DNA of 64,000 nt from contig NZ_JAHYSG010000014.1 of assembly GCF_022095675.1 (NCBI RefSeq), forward strand, positions 62,001 through 126,000, read 5' to 3'. The notes below the pieces were generated by a model that was not told the origin of the DNA, did no database searches, and saw only the letters and a list, made by a program, of their open reading frames with translations. The translations under genes and the position numbers were made by a program. The stretch comes from Dactylosporangium sp. AC04546. GTDB taxonomy: Bacteria; Actinomycetota; Actinomycetes; Mycobacteriales; Micromonosporaceae. Positions 26,607 to 36,942 of this stretch are shown here, in pieces (position 1 is the first letter of the stretch; each line of letters starts with the position of its first letter).

Positions 26607-27676
26607 CGCCGCGCCGCCGGCTCCGGATCGGTGACCCAGCCCGCGACCAGCACCAGGCCCGTCGGGCGGTGCACGGCGAGATAGCCGAACGGCCGGTCGA
26701 AGGTCACCGTCAGCCGCAGCTTCCGGGCCCTCGGCGGCGTGAACGCCACCGGCACCAGCGCCACCCCGGCCACCGCCGCCGCCCGGAACCCGCCGGCACT
26801 GAACGACGCGACGCTGTGCTCCACCGCCGCACCCACCCGCAGGTCGGCCGGGCTGATGCCGGGGAACGGGCCCGTCGCGGCGGCTGCCGCCAGCCCGAAC
26901 AGCTCCGGCTCGGCGAGCAGGTCGTGCGACGCCGTGGCCGTGAACCGCGGAACTTTCACCACCAGCTCCGGCACGTCGTCGTCGGCCGCCACCTCCGCGG
27001 CCACCATTCCTGGCCCCTCCACCGGCCCGCCGGCGGCCGCGCCGACCGACTCGACGGCGGCGGCCAGCACCTCGCCCGGCGGCCGGTCGGCCCGGCCCAG
27101 ACACAGCAGCACGTCGAGGTCGCCCGAACCGGCGACCGCCACCAGCGTCAGCGGGCCCGCCGCCGACGCCACCACCCGCAGGCCGGCCACGTCGGCCGAC
27201 CGGCGATGCAGCGACGCGAGCCGGCGCCCCGCCCACAGCCCGCGCGACGGCCGCATCACACCGTCGGTGAACGGCAGCCGCCACTCGGTCACCACCGACA
27301 GCGCCGACGCCAGGACAAGGCCCGTCTCCGGGCCCACCGCCACCGGCATCGCCGAGATCAGCCCGTCGGTGTGCGCCGACACCCACCCGTCCAGCAGTGC
27401 CCCGTCCACCGCCGCGTCGCCGGTCAGCCGCGGATCGGCCCGCGCCGCCCAGTCCAGCGTCAGCGGCACCCGGTCCCGCGTCCAGATGCCCAGCGCGCCG
27501 CGCACCGGCAGCGCCAGCGGCGTCGGGGCCACCGCCAGCAACTCGTCGCGGGCCACGCCACCCGCCACCGTCGCCAGCAGGGCCAGCAGGGGATAGACGC
27601 TCGCCGCGGAAAGGACCGGCACCGGAAACCGCCGGGCCCACCGAGCCGTCAATGCGTTGCAGGCGGGGACGCTCAT
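26597..27676 (-). CDS. Serpin-like protein
   Basis: 359 residues. The N-terminus ([20 protein letters not shown], then [15 protein letters not shown]) follows the serpin helix A-B pattern, and near the end [20 protein letters not shown] matches the conserved serpin strand F-x-DRPF-x(5)-TG with the usual G-x-V-x-x-P close behind. The core is Ala/Val-rich and diverged, and the reactive-centre region around [22 protein letters not shown] is plausible but not assignable. No signal peptide is obvious, so it may be cytosolic. TAGCGT lies 7 bp before the ATG. Its end overlaps the polymerase gene by 10 bp. Confidence 0.7.
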   Translation of the reverse strand: MSVPACNALTARWARRFPVPVLSAASVYPLLALLATVAGGVARDELLAVAPTPLALPVRGALGIWTRDRVPLTLDWAARADPRLTGDAAVDGALLDGWVSAHTDGLISAMPVAVGPETGLVLASALSVVTEWRLPFTDGVMRPSRGLWAGRRLASLHRRSADVAGLRVVASAAGPLTLVAVAGSGDLDVLLCLGRADRPPGEVLAAAVESVGAAAGGPVEGPGMVAAEVAADDDVPELVVKVPRFTATASHDLLAEPELFGLAAAAATGPFPGISPADLRVGAAVEHSVASFSAGGFRAAAVAGVALVPVAFTPPRARKLRLTVTFDRPFGYLAVHRPTGLVLVAGWVTDPEPAARRQS

Positions 27677-27757
27677 GGTCGTCACGCTAGAACAGGGGTA
27701 CGACAAAATCGGGCGGCGAGGCATTATGCCCTAGCCCATCAGGTGACGTCGGCCATA

Positions 27758-27795
27758 CCCCCGCGGCCGTGGACTGACCGGGGGCCTCCTAGCAT
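27758..27795 (+). promoter_or_regulatory. trpC promoter region
   Basis: TAGCAT at 27790-27795, seven bases before ATG 27803, is a good -10 box for a leaderless trpC transcript. CCCCCG (27758-27763) and CGGGGG (27779-27784) could pair just upstream, in the -35 zone. Further upstream the palindrome GGCAT-T-ATGCC ends at 27730. No tryptophan-rich leader peptide is seen, so attenuation is not supported. Confidence 0.45.
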
Positions 27796-27802
27796 CGGTC
27801 GC

Positions 27803-28650
27803 ATGACCACCGGAGAGGGGAGCTCCTTGATCAACGCGGAAAGCGGCCGGGTGCTCGACGAGATCCTCGCCGGAGTGCGTGAGGACCTGGCTGTCCGCGA
27901 GACACAGGTGCCCCTGGAAGAGATCAAGCAGCGCGCCGCACAGGCACCACCACCGCGGGACGCCTACGCCAAACTGCGCGCCCCCGGCGTCGGGGTGATC
28001 GCCGAGGTCAAGCGCAGCTCGCCGTCGAAGGGCCAGTTGGCCGAGATTCCCGACCCGGCCGAGCTCGCGAAGGAGTACGCGGCCGGCGGCGCCCGCTGTG
28101 TCAGCGTCCTCACCGAGGGCCGCTGGTTCGGCGGCAGCCTCGACGACTTCGCCGCCGTGCGCGCCGCCGTCGACGTGCCCCTGTTACGCAAGGACTTCGT
28201 CGTGTCCTCCTACCAGGTGCACGAGGCCCGCGCGTTCGGGGCCGACCTCGTCCTGCTCATCGTCGCCGCCCTCGACCAGAACACGCTGTCGGGCCTGCTC
28301 GACCGCATCGAGAGCCTCGGCATGACCGCCCTCGTCGAGGTCCACGACGAGGAGGAGACCGACCGCGCCCTCGAGGCCGGCGCCCGCGTCATCGGCGTCA
28401 ACGCCCGCAACCTGCGCACCCTCGAGGTCGACCGCACCGTGTTCGAGCGGATCGCCCCCGGCCTGCCGGCCGAGGTCGTCAAGATCGCCGAGTCGGGTGT
28501 GCGCGGCCCCCACGACCTGATCCGCTACGCCTCGGCGGGAGCGGACGCGGTACTGGTGGGGGAAGGTCTTGTCACCCAGAAGAGCCCACGCGACGCCGTC
28601 GCCGAACTCGTGACCGCCGGCAGCCACCCGGCCACCCCGAGGGCCGCCCG

Positions 28651-28654
<4 letters not shown>
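27803..28654 (+). CDS. trpC: Indole-3-glycerol phosphate synthase
   Basis: (beta/alpha)8 enzyme closing the indole ring from CdRP. 283 residues. Motifs: [52 protein letters not shown] and KIAESGVRG are all intact. Two starts are possible: ATG 27803 with TAGCAT 7 bp upstream (leaderless), or TTG 27827 with GGAGAGGGGA upstream, which gives 275 residues closer to typical actinomycete TrpC. I report the ATG. The trpB GTG overlaps its stop. Confidence 0.93.
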
Positions 28655-29867
<1,213 letters not shown>

Positions 29868-29871
<4 letters not shown>

Positions 29872-30662
29872 GCGTTTCGGTGGCGTTCGAGAAGGCCCGC
29901 GCGGAGGGCCGCAGCGTCCTCATCGGCTACCTGCCGGCCGGGTTCCCCACCGTCGACGTCGCCATCGACGCGATCAAGGCGATGATCGACAACGGCGTCG
30001 ACGTGGTCGAGGTCGGCCTGCCCTACTCCGACCCCGTCATGGACGGCCCCGTCATCCAGCGGGCCACCGAGGCGGCGCTGCGCGGCGGCTTCCGGGTCGC
30101 CGACGGCCTGCGCACCGTCGAGGCGGCCGCCGCCACCGGCGCGCCCATCCTCACCATGACCTACTGGAACCCCGTCGAGCGCTACGGCGTCGACCGCTTC
30201 GCCCGCGACCTCGCCGCCGCCGGCGGGGCCGGACTCATCACCCCCGATCTCATCCCCGACGAGGCCGGGCCCTGGCTCGCCGCCTCCGACGCCCACGACC
30301 TCGACCGCGTCTTCCTCGTCTCGCCGTCGTCCACCGACGCGCGGATCGCGATGACCGCCGAGGCCTGCCGCGGCTTCGTGTACGCCACCAGCGTCATGGG
30401 CGTCACCGGCGCGCGCAGCTCCACCAGCAGCGCCGCCCCCGCCCTCGTCGCCCGCGTCCGGCAGGCGTCGGACCGGCCTGTCGCCGTCGGGCTCGGCGTC
30501 TCCACCGGCGACCAGGCCGCCGAGGTCGGCGCATTCGCCGACGGCGTCATCGTCGGCAGCGCCCTCGTGCGGTGCCTGCTTGACGCGGCCACGCCCGCCG
30601 CGGGCGTCGCCGCCGTCGCCGCCCTCAGCGCCGAACTCGCCGAGGGCGTCCGCCGCCGCTGA
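29868..30662 (+). CDS. trpA: Tryptophan synthase alpha chain
   Basis: Cleaves indole-3-glycerol phosphate to indole, which is channelled to TrpB. 264 residues. The catalytic Glu in [18 protein letters not shown], the phosphate-binding [13 protein letters not shown] and the MGVTGARSS loop are visible. ATG 29868 overlaps the trpB stop. It is the last gene of the trp group; the next gene starts 28 bp later but is functionally unrelated. Confidence 0.97.
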
Positions 30663-30689
30663 GCGACCTTCCACCCCGCACCTCGTTGA

Positions 30690-32018
30690 GTGGGCGTGCG
30701 GCGTTTTTCCGATTTGGTACTGCTGGTGCTGTTCGCGGTCGGCGCACCATTTGTGGCACCCGCCGGTGCCACGACGGTGGCCGCCGACGCGAGCTGGCGC
30801 CAGGACGGCGGCGACCCCGGTCGCTCCGGCCACCAGCCGGTCGCGTCCCCGCTGGGTGACCTCGAGGTGCGGTGGACCGCGCCCGCGAACCGCGACGAGG
30901 AGCAGGTCGGCGGCGCCGTGGTCGTCGACGGCACCCTGTTCCGCTCGGCCGGCGGCCCGACCGGCCAGGTGCGCCGCTACGACGCGGTGACCGGCGCCGA
31001 CCTCGGCCCGATCGTCGACGTCCCCGCGCGTCGCTTCGGCCGGCTGGCGGTCGTCGGCGGCGCCGTGGTCGTGGAGTCGGTCGACGTGGGGTCCGCGGTC
31101 CGGCGCCTCGGCGCGTACACCATGACCGGCCATCAGCGGTGGGAGATCGTCCTGCCGGACGACGTGTCGGGCGGCTATACGGTGGGTGACGGGTTGATCT
31201 TGCGGAGTGCGGGGTCGGCGGTCACGGCGTACAGTCTGGCCGACGGCGCGGTGGCGTGGACGGCCCCGCTCGGCGGGGAGGCAGGCCTGCACCCGCCGGT
31301 GATCGAGGACGGGCTCGTGCTGCAGGCGAGCGGAGACCCGGCCGTGCTGTCGGCGTTCGACGCCACGACGGGCCGGCCGGCGTGGCAGCGGGCGGTGAGC
31401 GGCGCCGAGCTGGTGGCGCGCGCCGGCGCGGTGTACGCGGTGGGCGACGGGGGCGTCTGCGCGTACGCGGTGCGTGACGGCGCCGAACGCTGGTGCGCGC
31501 CCAGAACGGCCGACCCGGTCGGCGCAAGGCCAGGCGGGGGCGGGGCGGGCCCACGTGTGAGCGAGCGAACGCGCCCCACGAGCGTGAACAGCGTCGATGT
31601 CGCCGGCCTCGGGCGGCCGCGGTTCGCCACCGTCTCCGACCAGGCATTGTTCGTCGTCGGGGACGCCGGGAAGCTCGCCGCCATCCGCACCACCGACGGC
31701 GCCGTCGACTGGGTCGGCGACTACGGCCTCGGTTGGGAGGTCGACACCTCCTACTGGGCGCCGGTCAACGGGGGCGGCGTCGTGTACGTCGTCGCATACC
31801 ACTTCGACGCCCGCGACGGCGACGTGCGGCACCGCACCGATCTCACCGCGTTCTCCGCCACCGACGGCCGGCTGGTGAGCCGGGTCGATCTCGGGTTCGA
31901 CTCCCTGCAAGGGGCCGAGCCGCTGTTGCTGACCGGCGACCACGTGTACTTCGCGGCGCTCGAACGCCTCTACGCACTCGCCGCGCGAAGACCGCGATCA
32001 AGCCCGGCCGCATCATGA
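30690..32018 (+). CDS. Secreted PQQ-like beta-propeller protein
   Basis: 442 residues with an N-terminal signal peptide (basic RRF, then LVLLVLFAVGAPFVAPAGA). The rest is a series of seven or so WD/PQQ-like blades: VGGAVVVDGTLF, LGAYTMTGHQRWEI, VTAYSLADGAVAWTAPL, LSAFDATTGRPAWQRAV, VCAYAVRDGAERW, LAAIRTTDGAVDW. Such propellers act as scaffolds or assembly factors; no catalytic residue is evident. GTG 30690 or 30696 is the start. A Gly/Arg-rich segment near residue 280 breaks the blade pattern, and the stop lies inside the nested palindrome that follows. Confidence 0.78.
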   Translation: MGVRRFSDLVLLVLFAVGAPFVAPAGATTVAADASWRQDGGDPGRSGHQPVASPLGDLEVRWTAPANRDEEQVGGAVVVDGTLFRSAGGPTGQVRRYDAVTGADLGPIVDVPARRFGRLAVVGGAVVVESVDVGSAVRRLGAYTMTGHQRWEIVLPDDVSGGYTVGDGLILRSAGSAVTAYSLADGAVAWTAPLGGEAGLHPPVIEDGLVLQASGDPAVLSAFDATTGRPAWQRAVSGAELVARAGAVYAVGDGGVCAYAVRDGAERWCAPRTADPVGARPGGGGAGPRVSERTRPTSVNSVDVAGLGRPRFATVSDQALFVVGDAGKLAAIRTTDGAVDWVGDYGLGWEVDTSYWAPVNGGGVVYVVAYHFDARDGDVRHRTDLTAFSATDGRLVSRVDLGFDSLQGAEPLLLTGDHVYFAALERLYALAARRPRSSPAAS

Positions 32019-32069
32019 TCGAGGGAAACATCTGGCTGCCATGACAGCCACATCGCGCCATCGATCATG
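32014..32069. repeat. Nested palindrome, copy B, between convergent genes
   Basis: TGGCTG (32033-32038) and CAGCCA (32045-32050) form the same inner stem with a 6-nt loop as copy A at 17015-17074. The outer arms start with CATGATCG (32014-32021) and end with CGATCATG (32062-32069); between them the pairing is imperfect. The element overlaps the last codons of the propeller gene and stops 6 bp before the SGNH gene end, so here it is well placed as a bidirectional terminator. Confidence 0.82.
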
Positions 32070-32075
32070 GAGCGG

Positions 32076-32726
32076 CTACGAAGACTGCAGCACGCGGCGC
32101 CACGTGTCGCGGATCGCCCGCGCGCCCCACGCGTTCGGCTCGATGTGGCCGCAGAACCACAGGTCGCGGTTCGCCGGGTGGGAGTCGGGGCTGGAGATGT
32201 CGCCCGCGCTCGTCCCGTGGCCGAGGAACGCCGCATGGACGTCCGCCAGCGCCGCCCCGTGCCGGGTGGCCGACTCGCGGATCATGGTGTTGAGCGTGTC
32301 CAGGACCGCCGCCCCGCCCGCCATCTCCGGCAGGCCCACGAGCGACAGGTCGCCGGTGCCGTCCGACGGGTCGTACACCGTGGTGGCGATGACGCGGGCG
32401 CCCGTGGCCGTCAGCGACATGAGCGCGGTCTCGTAATTTTCAGCGATCCGGGTCACCGCGGCGGAGAGCGCGGCCGGGGCCGGGGCCGAGACGAGGGTCG
32501 TCAGAAGGTCGTTGCCGCCCATCGTCAGCGTGATCAGTGCGGGGCGGCCGTGCACCTGGCCGAGCTGGCGGTGCACCACGTCGTCGCTGGTCGCGCCGTC
32601 TGCGGCCAGCATGGTCAGGTCGATGCCCAGGTCGTCCGCGAGCAGGGACGCCGCGCCGAGGCCGGGGCCGCCGGCGTAGGCGTCGATCGACATGGAGTCA
32701 CCGAGCGCGAAGTACCCGGAAGGCAT
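32076..32726 (-). CDS. SGNH/GDSL hydrolase
   Basis: 216 residues of the SGNH esterase fold. Block I is ALGDSMSID with the nucleophile Ser; block II has the Gly of AADGATSD; block III is TMGGNDLL with the Asn; the C-terminal His lies in CGHIEPNAWGARAI. All four catalytic features are present, so it should be active on an ester, lipid or acyl group. There is no signal peptide, so it is cytosolic. GATGAT 6 bp before the ATG fits a leaderless transcript. Confidence 0.88.
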   Translation of the reverse strand: MPSGYFALGDSMSIDAYAGGPGLGAASLLADDLGIDLTMLAADGATSDDVVHRQLGQVHGRPALITLTMGGNDLLTTLVSAPAPAALSAAVTRIAENYETALMSLTATGARVIATTVYDPSDGTGDLSLVGLPEMAGGAAVLDTLNTMIRESATRHGAALADVHAAFLGHGTSAGDISSPDSHPANRDLWFCGHIEPNAWGARAIRDTWRRVLQSS

Positions 32727-32768
32727 GCGGAGATCATCGCGGATGCGTGCCCGCTCGCCAACGGGAAA

Positions 32769-33257
32769 TTACGCGGCGTCGGCGACCTCGGGCTCCTTGT
32801 CGCGTTCGATCTCGCGGAGCACGCCGGTGCGCCTGGCGGCCGCGTCGGCGATGGCGGTGCGGGTGGTGGCGGTCAGCGGCTGGGGGAGGGCGTCCGGGTC
32901 GTGCCAGGACAGGCGGCTGATCCGGCCGGGCGCGTTCAGTGCGGGGCCGCCGCCGTCGAGGCGGCCGCGGAAGACGTGGACGAACAGGTCGGGCATGGAC
33001 TCGCCGCAGCCGTCGCCGGTGATCTGGTACATCCCGACGATCTCGACGATCTCGGTCTCCAGGCCGGTCTCCTCGCGGATGTCGCGGATGACCGCGTGCA
33101 CGGGGCTCTCCGCCGCCCGGATCTTGCCGCCGGGCAGGCCCCACAGCTGGTGGCCGCCGGCCTGCTGGCACAACAAGACGCGGCCGGCCGCGTCTTCGAT
33201 GATCGCGGCGACCGCCTGTGTGACCTTGCTGCCGTTACTCAGCTCTGAGTAGCTCAT
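32769..33257 (-). CDS. Nudix hydrolase
   Basis: 162 residues. The complete Nudix box GGKIRAAESPVHAVIRDIRE followed by ETGLE matches G-x5-E-x7-REUXEEXGU, so pyrophosphate-bond hydrolysis of a nucleoside diphosphate derivative is expected. The early QLWGLPGGK is typical of the ADP-ribose/MutT group. A TAGAGT hexamer lies 6 bp before the ATG (leaderless). The Glu/Asp-rich C-terminus is extra. Substrate cannot be told. Confidence 0.9.
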   Translation of the reverse strand: MSYSELSNGSKVTQAVAAIIEDAAGRVLLCQQAGGHQLWGLPGGKIRAAESPVHAVIRDIREETGLETEIVEIVGMYQITGDGCGESMPDLFVHVFRGRLDGGGPALNAPGRISRLSWHDPDALPQPLTATTRTAIADAAARRTGVLREIERDKEPEVADAA

Positions 33258-33380
33258 TCTCAGACTCTAGGCGTCACCGCGGACGGTTGCGAGAGCTTCG
33301 CTGCTGGTGATCTTCCCACTTCACAGGAGGTGCAGGGGCGGGCATCGCGTTTCGGCGGATCGGCGGTACCGTGTTCACCC

Positions 33381-34484
33381 GTGGATGCTGCCCTTTTCCC
33401 GCTGGCCGAGATTCCCAGCCCGACCCGTGGCGTTTGGGACATCGGTCCGATCCCCTTGCGGGCCTACGCGCTGTGCATTGTGCTCGGCATCGTGGCCGCC
33501 TGCTTCATCGCCGACCGCCGCCTGCGGGCTCGAGGAGCACCCCCTTGGGTGATCCTCGACGTCGCGATCTGGGCGGTGCCGGCCGGCATCATCGGTGCCC
33601 GTCTGTACCACGTGATCACCTCCCCCGAGGCGTACTTCGGCGACGGCGGCTCGATCGTCAAGGCGTTCAAGATCTGGGAGGGCGGCCTCGGCATCTGGGG
33701 CGGCATCGCCGGTGGCGCGCTCGGCGCCTACATCGCCTGCCGGCGGCTCAACCTGCCGTTCGCGATGACCGCCGACGCCCTCGCCGTGGGCCTGCCGGTG
33801 GCGCAGGCGATCGGCCGCTGGGGCAACTGGTTCAACAACGAGCTGTACGGCAAGCCCACGACGCTGCCGTGGGGCCTCGAGGTCTACAACTGGGACGCGA
33901 GTGCCGGGCGGGCGCAGGAGGTCGCCGGCGAGCCGATTGTCCTGGGCGTGTTCCACCCGACGTTCCTCTACGAGTCGCTGTGGTGCCTCGGTGTCGCGCT
34001 CGTGGTCTGGTACGCCGACCGCCGCTGGTCCCTGGGCAGAGGGCGGGCGTTCGCGCTGTACGTGATGCTGTACACCGTCGGGCGGTTCTGGGTCGAGTTG
34101 CTGCGCATCGACGACGCGCACCACTTCCTGGGCATGCGGCTGAACAACTGGACGTCGATCGTCGTGTTCGCCGCCGCGCTGGTGTACTTCCTGCGGGTCC
34201 ACGGGGCGCAGGAGCGGGTGACGTACGACGAACAGGGCCACATCTCCCTCGTCGAGCCCGGCCTGACCGATGCGCCCGAAGAGTCGGAAATATCCGAAAA
34301 GGAACCGACCGCCGGCGAAGCGGCGCCGGCCGACGCGGAAGCCACGGCCGAGCCCGACGCGGAAGACGCCAAGGACGCGGAAGTCGCGAAGGACGCGGAA
34401 GTCGCGAAGGACGCGAAGGACGCGGACGAGGACGAACGCGCCGAGAGCACCGAGAAGGCCGAGGAACAAGCGGGTAAGCCCTGA
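33381..34484 (+). CDS. lgt: Prolipoprotein diacylglyceryl transferase
   Basis: Transfers diacylglycerol from phosphatidylglycerol to the lipobox Cys of prelipoproteins; integral membrane enzyme. 367 residues from GTG 33381. The Lgt signature GRWGNWFNNELYG is intact, with GPIPLRAYALCIVLGI, YHVITSP and the conserved HPTFLYESLW. About seven membrane segments end near residue 275. A long charged tail follows (about 275-367) rich in Glu, Lys, Asp and Ala, with the repeat AEVAKDAEVAKDAKDA; such tails are common in actinomycete Lgt. Its position after trpA is conserved in actinobacteria. Confidence 0.94.
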   Translation: MDAALFPLAEIPSPTRGVWDIGPIPLRAYALCIVLGIVAACFIADRRLRARGAPPWVILDVAIWAVPAGIIGARLYHVITSPEAYFGDGGSIVKAFKIWEGGLGIWGGIAGGALGAYIACRRLNLPFAMTADALAVGLPVAQAIGRWGNWFNNELYGKPTTLPWGLEVYNWDASAGRAQEVAGEPIVLGVFHPTFLYESLWCLGVALVVWYADRRWSLGRGRAFALYVMLYTVGRFWVELLRIDDAHHFLGMRLNNWTSIVVFAAALVYFLRVHGAQERVTYDEQGHISLVEPGLTDAPEESEISEKEPTAGEAAPADAEATAEPDAEDAKDAEVAKDAEVAKDAKDADEDERAESTEKAEEQAGKP

Positions 34485-35641
34485 TGCGGACCGCAGTCGT
34501 GGTGGGTGCCGGCGTCGCCGGCCTCGCCACGGCCGGTGCGCTGGCCCGGACCGGCTGGTCCGTCACCCTGCTGGAGCGCGAGGACCGGCTCCGCGCCGGC
34601 CGCGCCGCGGTCGTGCTGTGGCCCAACGGGGTGCGCGCCCTGCGCGCCCTCGGGCTGGCCGGCGGCCTCGACGGCATCTCGACGCCGGTCCCACCGACCG
34701 GTATCCGCCGCCCCGACGGCCAGTGGCTGGTCCAGCCGGGCGCGGCGGAGCTCGAGTCGCCGCCGGTCGTGGTGCACGGCGAGGACCTGCACGACGCGTT
34801 CATCGCCGGCCTGGGCGACCAGGTCGACGTGCGCGGCGGCATCGCGGTGCAGAGCGCCCGGGTCGACCGGGCCCGCCCGGCGGTCGGTGACGGCCGGGTG
34901 ACGTTCGAGGCCGACCTGGTCGTGGCGGCGGACGGCGCGGACAGCGTCGTGCGCCGCCGGCTGGCCGCGGGCACCACGTTCGCGAGCGCCGGGTTCGCCG
35001 CCTGGCGTGCGGTGATCCCGTGGTACCGCGCGCCGCAGCTGCCCGATGGCCTCCCGCCGCACGGCGAGACGCTGGGGGCGGGGCACCGCTTCACGTACAC
35101 GTCGCTGGGCGAGCAGGGTCACACCAGCCGCGGCGGCATCGCCTGGACGGCGACCGTGCCGGGGGCGCTGCGCCCGGAGCCGCCCGCCGGGCAGCTGGCC
35201 CTGCTGCGCCGCTGGTTCGCCGGCTGGCACGCCCCGGTGGCGCAGCTGCTGGCCACGACCGAGGCCGAAGACCTGATCCAGGAGCCCGTGGGGGAGCTGG
35301 AGCCGCTGCCGGCGTTCGGGGTGCCGGCCGGGCCCGGTGGCTACGTGCTCGTGGGCGACGCCGCCCACGCCATGCCGCACCACCTGGCCCAGGGCGCGTG
35401 CCTGGCCCTGGAGGACGTGGCGACGCTCCAGGCGGTGCTGGTGAACGGGACCCTGGCGGCCGGGCTCCAGGAGTACGACCGCCGCCGCCGGATGCGGGTG
35501 AAGAACGTCCTGCTGCAGACGCGCAAGGCCGGCTCGCTGCTGCAGCCGCGGGGCCGGCTGGCCGCGCTGAGCCGGGTCAACCCGAAGACCCTGGACAAGG
35601 CGGCCGCCGTCGCGACGGAGTGGCCCGGACCCACCGGATAA
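34484..35641 (+). CDS. FAD-dependent aromatic-hydroxylase-type monooxygenase
   Basis: 385 residues, class A flavoprotein monooxygenase. The N-terminal FAD Rossmann motif VVVGAGVAGLATAGALARTGW, the middle DG motif VVAADGADSVVRRRL and the C-terminal GYVLVGDAAHAMPHHLAQGAC are complete. It resembles salicylate/6-hydroxynicotinate hydroxylase relatives; the substrate is unknown. The ATG shares a base with the lgt stop, so the two are co-translated although not functionally linked as far as is known. Confidence 0.87.
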   Translation: MRTAVVVGAGVAGLATAGALARTGWSVTLLEREDRLRAGRAAVVLWPNGVRALRALGLAGGLDGISTPVPPTGIRRPDGQWLVQPGAAELESPPVVVHGEDLHDAFIAGLGDQVDVRGGIAVQSARVDRARPAVGDGRVTFEADLVVAADGADSVVRRRLAAGTTFASAGFAAWRAVIPWYRAPQLPDGLPPHGETLGAGHRFTYTSLGEQGHTSRGGIAWTATVPGALRPEPPAGQLALLRRWFAGWHAPVAQLLATTEAEDLIQEPVGELEPLPAFGVPAGPGGYVLVGDAAHAMPHHLAQGACLALEDVATLQAVLVNGTLAAGLQEYDRRRRMRVKNVLLQTRKAGSLLQPRGRLAALSRVNPKTLDKAAAVATEWPGPTG

Positions 35642-35676
35642 AGCCGATGAACCGGATGGAACCGGACGGGGACGGG

Positions 35677-35856
35677 CTACCGGCTGACCGCGCCGTGCTC
35701 GACGCACGTCGCGGACCAGCCGGCCGGGAGCACCTGCACCTTCATCCGGCGCCGGCACTGCGGGCAGAAGCGCGGCGGCTCCAGGGCCCGGGCGGCCGCG
35801 CACGCGGCGTGGGAGCCGCCGGCCAGCGGCTCCCCACAGCGGTCGCAGTACGTCAC
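35677..35856 (-). CDS. bsaP: Biotin synthase auxiliary protein
   Basis: 59 residues with two zinc/iron-type cysteine pairs (YCDRCGEPL and FCPQCRRRM) and further Cys residues in [10 protein letters not shown] and SATCVEHG. Small Cys-rich proteins encoded directly after bioB in actinobacteria have been shown, for the mycobacterial member, to maintain or rebuild the auxiliary 2Fe-2S cluster that BioB sacrifices. Start GTG (ending 35856) overlaps the bioB stop by 4 bp. Identification rests on size, cysteines and position. Confidence 0.82.
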   Translation of the reverse strand: MTYCDRCGEPLAGGSHAACAAARALEPPRFCPQCRRRMKVQVLPAGWSATCVEHGAVSR

Positions 35857-36836
35857 AGCGTCGCCGACAGGGCCTTGACCGGCATGCGCAGCTCGTCGAG
35901 CAGCGCCAGGTCCTCCGACGGGGCCCGGCCGAGCGTCGTGAGGTAGTTGCCGACGATGACGGCGTTGACGCCGCCCAGCAGCCCGTCGCGGGTGCCGAGG
36001 TCGCCGAGCGTGATCTCCCGGCCGCCGGCGTAGCGCAGCAGCGTCCGCGGCAGTGCCAGCCGGAACGCGGCGATCGCCCGCAGCGCGTCCTTCGGGTCGA
36101 GGACCGGCTGGTCGGCGAGCGGGGTGCCGGGCCGCGGGTTGAGGAAGTTCAGCGGGACCTCGTGCGGGTCGAGCTCCTGGAGCTGGATCGCGAACTCGGC
36201 GCGCTGCTCGACGCTCTCGCCGAGGCCGAGGATGCCGCCGCAGCAGACCTCCATGCCGGCGGCGCGGACCATCCGCAGCGTGTCCCAGCGCTCCTCCCAG
36301 GTGTGGGTGCTGACGACCTGCGGGAAGTGCGAGCGGGCGGTCTCCAGGTTGTGGTTGTACCGGTGGATGCCCAGCGCCGCCAGCTCGTCGACCTGCGCCT
36401 GGCTGAGCATGCCGAGCGACGCGGCGATGTTGATGTCGACGGCCGCCCGGATCGCGGCGACGCCGTCGGCGAGCTGGGCCATGAGCCGCTGGTCGGGGCC
36501 CCGGACGGCGGCGACGATGCAGAACTCGGTGGCGCCGGTCGCGGCGGTCTGCTTCGCCGCCTCGACCAGCGACGGGATGTCGAGCCAGACCGCCCGCACG
36601 GGGGACGTGAACAGGCCGGACTGGGAGCAGAAGTGGCAGTCCTCGGGGCAGCCGCCGGTCTTGAGCGACACGATGCCCTCGACCTCGACCTCGGGCCCGC
36701 ACCAGCGCATCCGCACGTCGTGGGCGATCGCGAGGTACTCCGGGAGCTCCTCGTCGGTGCAGCGCAGGACGGCGAGCACGCCATCGCGGTCGAGACCCAC
36801 GCCGGTGTCCAGGACGGTCTTGGCAGCATCAAGCAT
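35853..36836 (-). CDS. bioB: Biotin synthase
   Basis: Radical SAM enzyme that inserts sulfur into dethiobiotin. 327 residues. The 4Fe-4S cysteines Cys63, Cys67 and Cys70 lie in [13 protein letters not shown]. Further family blocks are YNHNLET, the ICCGG-like [13 protein letters not shown], and the [10 protein letters not shown] segment. TAAGGT 6 bp before the ATG suggests a leaderless transcript. It is divergent from bioF-bioD, and bsaP follows in the same unit. bioA is not in the window. Confidence 0.96.
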   Translation of the reverse strand: MLDAAKTVLDTGVGLDRDGVLAVLRCTDEELPEYLAIAHDVRMRWCGPEVEVEGIVSLKTGGCPEDCHFCSQSGLFTSPVRAVWLDIPSLVEAAKQTAATGATEFCIVAAVRGPDQRLMAQLADGVAAIRAAVDINIAASLGMLSQAQVDELAALGIHRYNHNLETARSHFPQVVSTHTWEERWDTLRMVRAAGMEVCCGGILGLGESVEQRAEFAIQLQELDPHEVPLNFLNPRPGTPLADQPVLDPKDALRAIAAFRLALPRTLLRYAGGREITLGDLGTRDGLLGGVNAVIVGNYLTTLGRAPSEDLALLDELRMPVKALSATL

Positions 36837-36880
36837 GCTCGTACCTTACAAAGCGTTCAGGACCCCCGCAGGGTCGGCCG

Positions 36881-36920
36881 GATTGTGGACGTTGCACAAT
36901 CGGCATCGTAGAGGTTCTAC
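36881..36920. promoter_or_regulatory. Palindromes in the bioB-bioF divergent promoter
   Basis: GATTGTG (36881-36887) and CACAATC (36895-36901) form a 7-bp inverted repeat with a 7-bp spacer. GTAGA-GGT-TCTAC (36908-36920) is a second, short palindrome. Both lie in the 106-bp gap between the divergent biotin genes, where a BioQ- or BirA-like repressor would act. Neither matches a biotin operator that I can name with confidence. Confidence 0.45.
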
Positions 36921-36942
36921 AACGGCAACGGGAGGTCGCAGG

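Noticed and set aside
27677..27802. Tryptophan attenuator upstream of trpC
   Set aside because: No short peptide with consecutive Trp codons and no terminator/antiterminator pair is visible; the start looks leaderless, which leaves no room for a leader.
33258..33380. Riboswitch or leader RNA before lgt
   Set aside because: I could find no recognised riboswitch core or strong hairpin in these 123 bp; an AGGAGG occurs but is not spaced for the chosen start.
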